Source: Chitinophaga sp. H8 (GTDB taxonomy: Bacteria > Bacteroidota > Bacteroidia > Chitinophagales > Chitinophagaceae). Taken from it: a DNA stretch of 64,000 nt. Numbering within the stretch: position 1 is the stretch's first letter; every line of letters starts with the position of its first letter. The stretch lies in the NCBI RefSeq assembly GCF_040567655.1, contig NZ_JBEXAC010000003.1, positions 186,001 through 250,000 of the forward strand. Direction: 5' to 3'. A program made the position numbers and the translations under genes. This document shows, piece after piece, positions 17,659 through 25,847 of this stretch. A model generated the notes under the pieces. That model worked only from the letters and a program-made list of their open reading frames with translations, did not search any database and was not told the origin of the DNA.

Positions 17659-18354
17659 ATGAATTTGCAATCATTTTATGAAGAGGTTCCAAGGCATTTG
17701 GTAGCAGTAGATTGTATCATCTTTGGTTTTGATGAGAGTAAGTTAAAGCTGTTGGTCATTGAGCGGAAAGTAGATCCTATGAAAGGAGAATGGTCGCTGG
17801 TAGGAGGTTTTGTTCAAACCGGAGAGAGCATAGATGCTGCGGCCGCAAGGGTATTAAAACAAACCACCGGGCTGGAGAATATTTTTATGGATCAGCTGCA
17901 TTGTTATGGTGAGGTGGACCGGGATTCCGGTGCCAGGGTAATTGCAGCAGCCTACTATGCACTGATCAGGATCCAGGAGCATGATCATCAGCTGGCAGAG
18001 GAACATGGCGCACATTGGCTGGAATTGCATCAGATGCCGGAGCTGATATTTGACCACAGCAGGATGATAGCAGATGCATTGAAAAGACTACGGGACAATG
18101 CCCGTTTTCATCCCGTAGGTTTTGAATTGTTGCCGGAGAAATTTACGTTGTCGCAGCTTCGTACCATGTATGAAGAAATATACCAGGAAACCCTTGATAA
18201 GCGTAATTTCCGTAAGAAGATCCTCTCCATGAATATCCTGGAAAAACTGGAAGAAAAAGATAAATCTACTTCAAAGAAAGGTGCTCACCTTTACCGGTTT
18301 GATAAGCTGCAATATGAGCAGCTGACCAAGAAAGGGTTTGTGTTTGAAATATAG
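17659..18354 (+). CDS. NrtR-like transcriptional regulator with degenerate Nudix domain
   Basis: This 231-aa protein has an N-terminal Nudix fold and a C-terminal winged-helix domain (NFRKKILSMNILEKLEE...GAHLYRFDKLQYEQL). The Nudix box is broken: where REUxEE is needed it reads RVLKQT after GGFVQTGESIDAAAA, so hydrolysis is unlikely. That is the pattern of the NrtR/AraR-type regulators, which sense ADP-ribose, NAD-related or sugar ligands. Targets are not evident, since its neighbours are a DinB gene and a convergent DUF389 gene. Confidence 0.85.
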   Translation: MNLQSFYEEVPRHLVAVDCIIFGFDESKLKLLVIERKVDPMKGEWSLVGGFVQTGESIDAAAARVLKQTTGLENIFMDQLHCYGEVDRDSGARVIAAAYYALIRIQEHDHQLAEEHGAHWLELHQMPELIFDHSRMIADALKRLRDNARFHPVGFELLPEKFTLSQLRTMYEEIYQETLDKRNFRKKILSMNILEKLEEKDKSTSKKGAHLYRFDKLQYEQLTKKGFVFEI

Positions 18355-18379
18355 GATGCAGTGTAACTTTCCCACACAG

Positions 18380-19729
18380 CTATTGTATCCATAATGCACT
18401 GTTTTTTAGTGCCAGCCGTTTATTCAGCCAGTTGCGCAGTTTTTCCTGTTCCGCTTTGGTAAGCGGCTTTTTAACCTTCACTGTAATAACGGTTAGTGTA
18501 TCTGCAGGCGCCTCAGTATTGGTGGTAGCGTAGCGTACGTGATCTGCCATAGAAAGGCTGCTGATCTGAGGAAAAAGGGTATACGCTTCTGTACTTACCT
18601 GTGCTACAGGATAGGCAGCTTGCTGAGGAGCAGGCTGTTTTAATTGTGCCTGCAATTGTTTCAGTTGCTCCGCAATTACAAGTGCATTGGCATCTTTATC
18701 TTTATTGATGTCCTGCATAATAATGTTCTTTACGGTGTTGATATCAAGGGTGCTATCTGATGGCTGATGAATAACCAGTTGTGTATGCTTTAATCCGTAT
18801 GCAGTTAATAACTGCTGGTAGTTATTAATTTCCTGCGGAGATATTTTTTTGTTGAGCACCGCAATTTCTATGGAAGAGGAGGTTCCTTTATAGTTTATTT
18901 TTTTGTAGATGACGGTCAGGTGTTTTTCTTCAAAAACCTGTTGAATGTATTTGTTGGCATTATCTTTAAACCGGTTTTCCATCACCAGTGTATAGGCAAG
19001 GTAAATGCTGGGAATCAGCATCACCACTACGATGATGGTGATGGAACGTCTTACCCGTTTACCTCTTAGCTCATCTACGTAAGCTTTTTTAGGGTACTTG
19101 AGATATTTTACAATGGCCAGTGTGGCAAGACAGATAAACACACAATTAATGAGGTATAGATAAAATGCCCCTGCAAAGTAGAGCCATTGACCACTGGCCA
19201 AACCGTAGCCTGCCGTACATAGCGGGGGCATCAGGGCGGTGGCGATAGCTACTCCCGGAATGGCATTCCCCTTTTCGATACGTGTTACCGCCACAATACC
19301 GGCAAGGCCGCCAAAAAAGGCGATCAGTACATCATAAATAGTAGGTTGTGTGCGTGCCAGTAATTCTGAACGGGCCTCGCTGATAGGGCTGAGTAAAAAA
19401 TAGATGGTGGAAGTAATTAAACTGATAATGGTAGCAATGAGCAGATTTTTCAGGGAACGTTTCAATAACTCAAAGTCGTTCAATCCCAGTGAAAGACCTG
19501 CACCCATAATGGGGCCCATAAGCGGGGATATTAACATGGCCCCGATAATCACTGCCGTGGAGTTGGTGTTCAGGCCGATGGATGCAATCATAATTGCAAA
19601 AGCGAGAATCCAGAGATTAGCGCCTTTAAAAGAAACATTCTTCACAATGGATTCGATGGTTTTTGCCTCCTCTTCCTTATCCATGTGAAGATTAAACTGA
19701 TGTTTCAGCCATCGTAACATACGTGTCAT
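18380..19729 (-). CDS. DUF389 family integral membrane protein
   Basis: This 449-aa protein has about six transmembrane segments in residues 35-245, beginning GANLWILAFAIMIASIGLN, with the family hallmark STAVIIGAMLISPLMGPI. A soluble C-terminal half follows (about 260-449), rich in Gln and Ala in the middle and ending with a Lys-rich segment. DUF389 proteins are widespread and their function is not established. It converges with the NrtR-like gene, 25 bp apart. The region 19730-19898 shows nothing beyond AT-rich promoter-like sequence. Confidence 0.85.
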   Translation of the reverse strand: MTRMLRWLKHQFNLHMDKEEEAKTIESIVKNVSFKGANLWILAFAIMIASIGLNTNSTAVIIGAMLISPLMGPIMGAGLSLGLNDFELLKRSLKNLLIATIISLITSTIYFLLSPISEARSELLARTQPTIYDVLIAFFGGLAGIVAVTRIEKGNAIPGVAIATALMPPLCTAGYGLASGQWLYFAGAFYLYLINCVFICLATLAIVKYLKYPKKAYVDELRGKRVRRSITIIVVVMLIPSIYLAYTLVMENRFKDNANKYIQQVFEEKHLTVIYKKINYKGTSSSIEIAVLNKKISPQEINNYQQLLTAYGLKHTQLVIHQPSDSTLDINTVKNIIMQDINKDKDANALVIAEQLKQLQAQLKQPAPQQAAYPVAQVSTEAYTLFPQISSLSMADHVRYATTNTEAPADTLTVITVKVKKPLTKAEQEKLRNWLNKRLALKNSALWIQ

Positions 19730-19898
19730 GTCTTCATCGTTTATAGCAAAGAACGTATTTTTTTGATAATTGCTTCACGAACACACAGTATCAAAATGCG
19801 AATGAATAGAATGGCTAAGTCCTTTTATCCTTTTTTGATTATTTTCGATCATATCTTTATTTTTATATTGTATTTCTTGTGTATATCGCTCCGGCTGA

Positions 19899-21926
19899 AT
19901 GAACCATACCCTATTAAGCGTACCCTTTAAAGCTGATGACAGATGGCATGTTAAAACTGATCCTATGAGTTTTTTGAAAACCCTTGTTTGTAACGGCTGT
20001 TGTATGCCTGTCAGGCAACGTAGATTACTATTATTTTTTAGTTGGTTATTATTTTTTACCACAACGATAACTGCGCAAAAAAGAGACGGGCAGGTAGTAC
20101 TTCCTGTTTTTACGTGGCTGAATGACAGTACGCAGATCGTAGATGAATTGAACCAGCGTGCATTATGGTATCAGCCCCGGCAGCTGGATACCTGTTTCTT
20201 TTATGCAGATAGTGCCCTGAAGATGGCTACCAGGCTGCACTACGTAAAGGGCAAAGCTACCGCCTATAAAGTAATGGGGAATTATTATGCCTTCACGGCC
20301 AATAAATATTTATCATACCGTTTTTACCTGGATGCCAAACAGGCTTATGAAGCATTGAAAGATACAGTTAACTATTGTACGGTATTGATGAACCTGGGTA
20401 TTTATTTTCAAAAGGAAGAAGAGCATGCCTCGGCGCAGCAAGCGCATTATAAGGCGATGGAATTGGGGCGTCAGCTGAAAAATGATTCTACATACGGACT
20501 GGTGCTGGCCAACTATTACTATATACACAGGGCGGATAGCACGAAACGGGATTCTTTAAGCTGGGCACTAGCCCGGGCCCGTGAAATAGCCACCCGGTAT
20601 CATGATGAAAAAACATTGTTGTACATAGGTTTACTGGAGGTAGATAATGCCTATGGACGTACCAGTTTTCAACATATACAACAAAGGCTGGACTCCATTA
20701 TAGCGGCTGCTGAGCGGCAGGGATTTATCTACATGGGGATGTATGGCTGTATGCAAATGGCAGGATATAAAGGCATGCTGGGGGAGGAGGATTCGATCCT
20801 GTATTATCAGAAGATGGTAGATCTTGCTGTGCGCGGCAGCTACAAGAGTTTGATTATCCCTGAAGTGCGTCATCTGTATGAATATTACAAACAGCGTAAA
20901 ATGCCGGCTGCTGCAAATGAGTATAGCCGCATTATGCTGGATATATTGCAATACAGGCAACAAACCAAGCAGCGGGGAGAGATCGATTATATGGCCTACT
21001 TCACACAGGATCAGGACGTGAAGCTGCTTCAGATGGCGTACGAAAGGCGACAGCATCTCCTGGAAAAGAAAAGGATGGAGAACAGAAACGTTGGTTATGC
21101 GCTTTCCTTCGGGGTAGGGCTATTGATATTCCTGGCAGTGATTACAATGAACACCTACCGGCACATAAAAAGTGCAAAAAAAACCAGTAAAGCACTGAAA
21201 CTGGCTAATGAAGAAATCATCATTAAAAACAAATTGCTTACTACGAATGATGATTTTAAGAACATGCTGATATCATTGATAGCACATGATTTCCGGGTAC
21301 CCTTATCAAATATACTGGATATAACCACCCTTTTAAAAATACAATCCTTTACCCTGGAGGAAGCTTCGGCCATGATCGTAAAAGTGGAAAGCGCGGCGCA
21401 TCATACGCTGCTGACATTTGATAACATATTGCGTTGGATACGTTCCCAGCTTTCGGGATTTGTATATCACCCGGAGCCTTGCTGGCTGGAAGGGTTGATT
21501 AATATCGCTCAAAAAGGGCTGGAGCACCTGATAGCAGGAAAGGATATAAAGGTAAGTATCAAGATACCCCCTGATTTTCAGTTATATGCCAATCCTGAGA
21601 TGCTGCAGTTTGTGCACCGGAACCTGCTGCATAATGCGATCAAGTTTTCTCCCAAAGGAAGTGAGATTACAGTGAGTGCCGTGCGCAGTAATGGTATGGT
21701 GAAAGTATCCTTCACCGATCAGGGAAAAGGAATGGCGGCGGAAGTATTGGAAACGCTTTTTGTATTTGGAGGGCAAAGGAAGCAGCACGCGGGATCGAGT
21801 AAGGGGGCCGGTTTGGCATTAATTATTTGTAAAGATTTTATAACAAAAATGGGAGGGCATATACAGGCAGAAAATAATGAAGGGACAGGAAGTTCCTTCT
21901 GGTATAGTTTGCCTGATAAACCGTAA
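19899..21926 (+). CDS. TPR-containing sensor histidine kinase
   Basis: This 675-aa protein has an N-terminal signal/anchor (RRLLLFFSWLLFFTTTITA), TPR repeats from about 70 to 360, a transmembrane segment at about 397-415, a coiled coil, and a kinase core. The H-box is intact: His463 in LIAHDFRVPLSNI. The ATPase domain has an N-box (HNAIKFSPKGSEI), DQGKGM and a GSSKGAGLALIICKDF lid. This is the class in which periplasmic TPRs sense an unknown signal. Start choice between ATG 19899 and 19965 is open. Its nearest neighbour is a degenerate paralog; no response regulator is adjacent. Confidence 0.88.
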   Translation: MNHTLLSVPFKADDRWHVKTDPMSFLKTLVCNGCCMPVRQRRLLLFFSWLLFFTTTITAQKRDGQVVLPVFTWLNDSTQIVDELNQRALWYQPRQLDTCFFYADSALKMATRLHYVKGKATAYKVMGNYYAFTANKYLSYRFYLDAKQAYEALKDTVNYCTVLMNLGIYFQKEEEHASAQQAHYKAMELGRQLKNDSTYGLVLANYYYIHRADSTKRDSLSWALARAREIATRYHDEKTLLYIGLLEVDNAYGRTSFQHIQQRLDSIIAAAERQGFIYMGMYGCMQMAGYKGMLGEEDSILYYQKMVDLAVRGSYKSLIIPEVRHLYEYYKQRKMPAAANEYSRIMLDILQYRQQTKQRGEIDYMAYFTQDQDVKLLQMAYERRQHLLEKKRMENRNVGYALSFGVGLLIFLAVITMNTYRHIKSAKKTSKALKLANEEIIIKNKLLTTNDDFKNMLISLIAHDFRVPLSNILDITTLLKIQSFTLEEASAMIVKVESAAHHTLLTFDNILRWIRSQLSGFVYHPEPCWLEGLINIAQKGLEHLIAGKDIKVSIKIPPDFQLYANPEMLQFVHRNLLHNAIKFSPKGSEITVSAVRSNGMVKVSFTDQGKGMAAEVLETLFVFGGQRKQHAGSSKGAGLALIICKDFITKMGGHIQAENNEGTGSSFWYSLPDKP

Positions 21927-21936
21927 GCAGATTGGC

Positions 21937-23919
21937 ATGAACTATTTTATTACAACATATAAAAGATGCATTCATTTAATGAAACGTGCCCTGCCGGGAA
22001 TTATGGCAGGTACAGTCATCCTGTTTTTTGTCTGCTCCTCAACGGCGCAGCAACGCAGGCCATCACAGGTGGATCAGATCTATAGCACACTATTGCAACA
22101 GCGGGATAGCATGGCATATGTGGATGTACTGTCTCAATTGGGCATGCTGTACCATATGATTAACCGGGATAGCTGTTTGTGGTACGCCTTAAAGATTCAG
22201 GATATTTCAGAACGGATTCACTATGAAAAGGGGATGGCCAATAGTTTAAACCTTTTAGGTATTTGCCATGCCTTAAAAGGAAACTTTAAACTGGCTGTAG
22301 AGTATGGTTTTCAGGCATTGCAGCGATACCGCGCTGTGGGGGATAGTGCCAATACTTCCCAGGTACTGAACAATCTTTGTGTATACTACCTCAACTATAC
22401 TACAGACAAAAAGAAGGAAGCGTATGCCTATTTGCAGGAAGCGATGAAAGTAGCCAGCCAGCTAAAGCCTCCGGAAGATTCTTTTTATTCTCTTGTTTTA
22501 ATGAATTATATCGGGTTTTTTGGGGAAGATACCACGAAGCGGGATTCAGTAAAATGGGCTATAGGCAAAAGCCGTGAGATCTTAGTGAAATACCCTTTGA
22601 GCCGCTTTGCCTTTTATATAGATATTACTATTGCGGATTCCCTGATGAAAGCGGGTAAGGGAAAGGAGGCAGAAAAGATGGTAAATGAACTGGCCACCTC
22701 GGCACTGGATAAAGGGTTGACTTATGTAGCTATTGAGATGTATGAACGGATGGATCAGTACCGGAGTATGGGATACCATACCGATGCTGTTTATTACTGG
22801 GAAAAGATGTATGAGTTGGGTAAGCAGGCCGGATACAATGATCTGCAGATGCCTACATTGGCAAACCTGTATAAACATTATAGTGCAGTAAACGATCAGG
22901 CCAGGATGAACTATTACAGTAATGAGATAATGCGATTGTCGGCTGGGGTGCAGGACGTAGAAAAACAATCCGGCGTTAAATACATTGATTTCTTCTTAAA
23001 AGAACAGGATAAAAATGAGCTGAAAGTAAAAACAGCATTGCAGCAGCAACGGATTGAAAAAAATGATTATGAAGATGAGAGTAACCGTTTGGGGCTTACC
23101 TATATAGCGGTAATATCCGGCCTGATGATTTTATGGTATATCCGGCAGCGTTACTATTACCGTTCCCAGAAAAAGGCTACTGCAGCATTAGCACAGCTGC
23201 ATACAGATTTATCCGGTAAGCAGCTACAACTGGAAATAAATGATGCCTTTAAGAATAAGCTGATTACTATCATTGCCAATGATTTCCGGGCGCCCCTCAC
23301 CCATATTACCAAAGTGGCTGACTTGTTACGTACCAGATCGATGAATCAGGCGGATATGATGCTGGTGATAGATCAGATTGCAGCTTCCTCCGGGAAAACA
23401 TTACTGATGTTTGATAGTATTTTACGCTGGATCAAATCGCAGCTATCGGGGTTTGTATTTGTACCGCAAAGCTGTACACCGCATCTGATGCTGGGGGTAG
23501 TGTTACAGGATATGGAGGTGCAGGTCAAAGAGCGGCAATTGAAAATATTAAACAGGGTACCGGTGGCATTACAGTTACTGGCAGATCCGGAAATGCTGCA
23601 ATTTGTACACCGGCATTTGCTGGCCACCCTGGTAGAAAGCGCTGTGACGGGCAGTACGATAACGATAGTGAGTGAGCAGGAAGGGAAACTGGTAGATATC
23701 AACTTAACTTTTGTCCCGATGGAGCACCTGCGGGTCAGGATTCAGCGGTTATTTGATGCAGATAATACGGGTAATGAGCAGTTACTTCAGCAATCTGATA
23801 CGGGACTAATACTGGTGATCTGCAGGGACTTTATCACCAAAATGCAGGGAAGTATCCGGATAACAAAGCAGGAGGGAGGGAGATTATCTTTTGTGTATAC
23901 CCTGCCAATATTGGTATAA
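21937..23919 (+). CDS. TPR histidine-kinase paralog, probably catalytically inactive
   Basis: From ATG 21937 this 660-aa protein has the same layout as the preceding gene: signal segment (IMAGTVILFFVCSSTAQ), TPR-like repeats, transmembrane segment (LTYIAVISGLMILWYI), coiled coil, dimerisation and ATPase-like domains. Key residues are lost. The H-box reads IIANDFRAPLTHI, with Asn448 (AAT at 23278-23280) where the paralog has His; the N-box NAIKFS is replaced by TLVESAV; and the DxGxG box is gone. The end SDTGLILVICRDFITKMQG still aligns. It may partner or modulate the active kinase. ATG 21877 lies inside the upstream gene and is not preferred. Confidence 0.85.
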   Translation: MNYFITTYKRCIHLMKRALPGIMAGTVILFFVCSSTAQQRRPSQVDQIYSTLLQQRDSMAYVDVLSQLGMLYHMINRDSCLWYALKIQDISERIHYEKGMANSLNLLGICHALKGNFKLAVEYGFQALQRYRAVGDSANTSQVLNNLCVYYLNYTTDKKKEAYAYLQEAMKVASQLKPPEDSFYSLVLMNYIGFFGEDTTKRDSVKWAIGKSREILVKYPLSRFAFYIDITIADSLMKAGKGKEAEKMVNELATSALDKGLTYVAIEMYERMDQYRSMGYHTDAVYYWEKMYELGKQAGYNDLQMPTLANLYKHYSAVNDQARMNYYSNEIMRLSAGVQDVEKQSGVKYIDFFLKEQDKNELKVKTALQQQRIEKNDYEDESNRLGLTYIAVISGLMILWYIRQRYYYRSQKKATAALAQLHTDLSGKQLQLEINDAFKNKLITIIANDFRAPLTHITKVADLLRTRSMNQADMMLVIDQIAASSGKTLLMFDSILRWIKSQLSGFVFVPQSCTPHLMLGVVLQDMEVQVKERQLKILNRVPVALQLLADPEMLQFVHRHLLATLVESAVTGSTITIVSEQEGKLVDINLTFVPMEHLRVRIQRLFDADNTGNEQLLQQSDTGLILVICRDFITKMQGSIRITKQEGGRLSFVYTLPILV

Positions 23920-23922
23920 AAG

Positions 23923-23957
23923 CAAGATCCGGTTTGTGGGAAACCGGATCTTGTTTT
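23923..23957. terminator. Bidirectional terminator between the kinase paralog and fabH
   Basis: Perfect 13-bp stem (23923-23935 with 23941-23953), loop GTGGG, TTTT at 23954-23957; on the other strand an A/T-rich flank also serves fabH. Confidence 0.85.
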
Positions 23958-23968
23958 ATTGCTTTATT

Positions 23969-24970
23969 TTATTTGTCGCCGTCATAGGCCCATTTGATAT
24001 AGCTGGCACCCCATGTAAAGCCGCCACCAAAAGCAGCTAACACCAGGTTGTCACCTTTTTTCAACTGTTTTTCATAGTCCCACAGGCACAGTGGAATAGT
24101 GCCGGCAGTAGTATTGCCATAACGTTGAATATTCATCATGATTTTTTCTTCCGGCAGCTCAATATACTGGGCAGTGGCACTGATAATACGTTTATTAGCC
24201 TGGTGAGGTACCAGCCAGGCAAGGTCAGCAGCCTGCAGTTGGTTGCGCTCCATTACATCTTTGGCAGCTCCTGCCATATTTGAAACGGCATATTTAAACA
24301 CCATCTTACCTTCCTGGTATACAAAATGCTCCCGGTTAGATACTGTAGCAATAGTGGCTGGTTTTACAGACCCACCGGCTTTCATATGGAGGTATTCCCG
24401 TCCGTGGCCATCACTTTTCAGGATACTGTCTATCAAACCATACCCTTCGGTATTGGGTTCCAGCAATACACCGCCGCCGCCATCACCAAAAATAATGCAG
24501 GTGGTTCTATCGGTATAGTCAATAATAGAACTCATTTTATCGGCACCAATAACCATTACCTTTTTGTAACGGCCGCTTTCTATGAAGCGGGCACCTGTAT
24601 CCAGGGCATATAAAAAGCCGGAGCATGCTGCACTGATATCGAAACCAAAGGCATTTTTTGCGCCAATTTTATCTGTTACCACATTGGCAGTAGAGGGGAA
24701 AGTCATGTCGGGGGTAACCGTTGCCACTATCAACAAATCGATCTCTTCGGGGCTGATACCTCTTTTTTTACAAATTTCCAGTGCTACTGGTACACATAGG
24801 TCGGAAGTTCCTTTGTTGTCGCCTTTTAATATCCTCCTTTCTGAAATCCCCGTACGGGTTAATATCCATTCGTCTGTTGTGTCTACTATTTTTTCTAATT
24901 CCTGGTTGGTCAGAACATAGTCGGGAACATATCCACCCACCGCCGTAATAGCGGCTGTAATTTTATTCAT
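23969..24970 (-). CDS. fabH: 3-oxoacyl-[acyl-carrier-protein] synthase III
   Basis: This 333-aa ketosynthase starts fatty-acid synthesis by condensing an acyl-CoA with malonyl-ACP. The triad is visible: Cys116 in ISAACSGFLYA, His256 in WLVPHQANKR and Asn286 in YGNTTAGTIPL. GFAFGAFGGGFTWG-like glycine loop near the C-terminus reads LAAFGGGFTWGAS. NTTAGT replaces the more common NTSAAS, which occurs in some FabH paralogs. It is a single gene, divergent from ruvA. Confidence 0.94.
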   Translation of the reverse strand: MNKITAAITAVGGYVPDYVLTNQELEKIVDTTDEWILTRTGISERRILKGDNKGTSDLCVPVALEICKKRGISPEEIDLLIVATVTPDMTFPSTANVVTDKIGAKNAFGFDISAACSGFLYALDTGARFIESGRYKKVMVIGADKMSSIIDYTDRTTCIIFGDGGGGVLLEPNTEGYGLIDSILKSDGHGREYLHMKAGGSVKPATIATVSNREHFVYQEGKMVFKYAVSNMAGAAKDVMERNQLQAADLAWLVPHQANKRIISATAQYIELPEEKIMMNIQRYGNTTAGTIPLCLWDYEKQLKKGDNLVLAAFGGGFTWGASYIKWAYDGDK

Positions 24971-25168
24971 AAAAATGATATAATAGTTTAAAACGAGGCG
25001 TAAAAATACGACTTAAACGAATATTTCCTAAAAAACTAACATATGAGCCGGTCTGATCAGCGATAATAATACAAATGTGGCAAACTTTCCGCGGTTTTTC
25101 AGGTAGAAAAAATAAGACATCCATTTTATCCATTTTCCTATGTACCTGGGTATCCGGACAAAACATCC

Positions 25169-25199
25169 TTTGCTTATTTTCATATATCACGTAAGTTTG
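25169..25199 (+). promoter_or_regulatory. Promoter for ruvA (and possibly sprA)
   Basis: TTTG at 25169-25172, 19 bp, then TAAGTTTG at 25192-25199. This fits the Bacteroidota consensus TTTG-N19-TAnnTTTG exactly, and the ruvA ATG lies 27 bp downstream. Confidence 0.75.
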
Positions 25200-25226
25200 T
25201 TTAATTTACCGAACCTTTACCTTAGT

Positions 25227-25814
25227 ATGATTGCGTACCTCAATGGAAAATTGGCTTATAAATCACCAGCGCTTGTGTATATAGATGTGCAGGGGGTGGG
25301 ATATGAAGTGCAGATCAGTTTAAATACTTATTCCCGTATACAGGATCAGGAAAACTGCAAATTGTTAACCTACCTGCACATCAAAGAGGATGCGCATACT
25401 TTGTATGGATTTTTTGAAGAGGCTGAAAGGAGTTTATTTTTATTGCTTATTAGTGTATCAGGGATAGGAGCCAGCACTGCGCGAATGATGCTTTCTTCCC
25501 TTCAACCAGAAGATATCCAGCGGGCCATTATGATGGAAAATGACAAGATGCTGGAAAGTGTAAAAGGCATTGGCGCTAAAACTGCCAAGCGTATCATATT
25601 GGAACTCAAAGACAAAGTGGCAAAACAACGTGATTCTAATATACATTTATCTTCGAATGCAAACAATACAATTCAGGATGATGCGTTAAATGCTTTGGTA
25701 ACTTTGGGGATAGCCCGTAATATGGCAGAACAGGCTATCCAAAAGGTACTGAAGGCCGAGCCATTATTGCATGATCTGGAAGGGCTGATTAAGAAAGCCC
25801 TTAAAAGCTTATAA
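25227..25814 (+). CDS. ruvA: Holliday junction DNA helicase subunit RuvA
   Basis: This 195-aa protein has the OB-fold domain I (MIAYLNGKLAYKSPALVYID), a helix-hairpin-helix domain II with VSGIGASTARMML and VKGIGAKTAKRII, and the RuvB-binding domain III (DDALNALVTLGIARNMAEQAI). RuvA tetramers bind Holliday junctions and load RuvB for branch migration. ATG 25227 gives the exact family N-terminus; an open frame from 25140 reaches across the promoter and is rejected. sprA starts 33 bp after its stop. Confidence 0.95.
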   Translation: MIAYLNGKLAYKSPALVYIDVQGVGYEVQISLNTYSRIQDQENCKLLTYLHIKEDAHTLYGFFEEAERSLFLLLISVSGIGASTARMMLSSLQPEDIQRAIMMENDKMLESVKGIGAKTAKRIILELKDKVAKQRDSNIHLSSNANNTIQDDALNALVTLGIARNMAEQAIQKVLKAEPLLHDLEGLIKKALKSL

Positions 25815-25847
25815 ATTTATGAACAGACCTCTATAAACCTATTTCGC

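Noticed and set aside
25140..25226. N-terminal extension of ruvA
   Set aside because: It runs across the best promoter in the window; ATG 25227 matches the family start.
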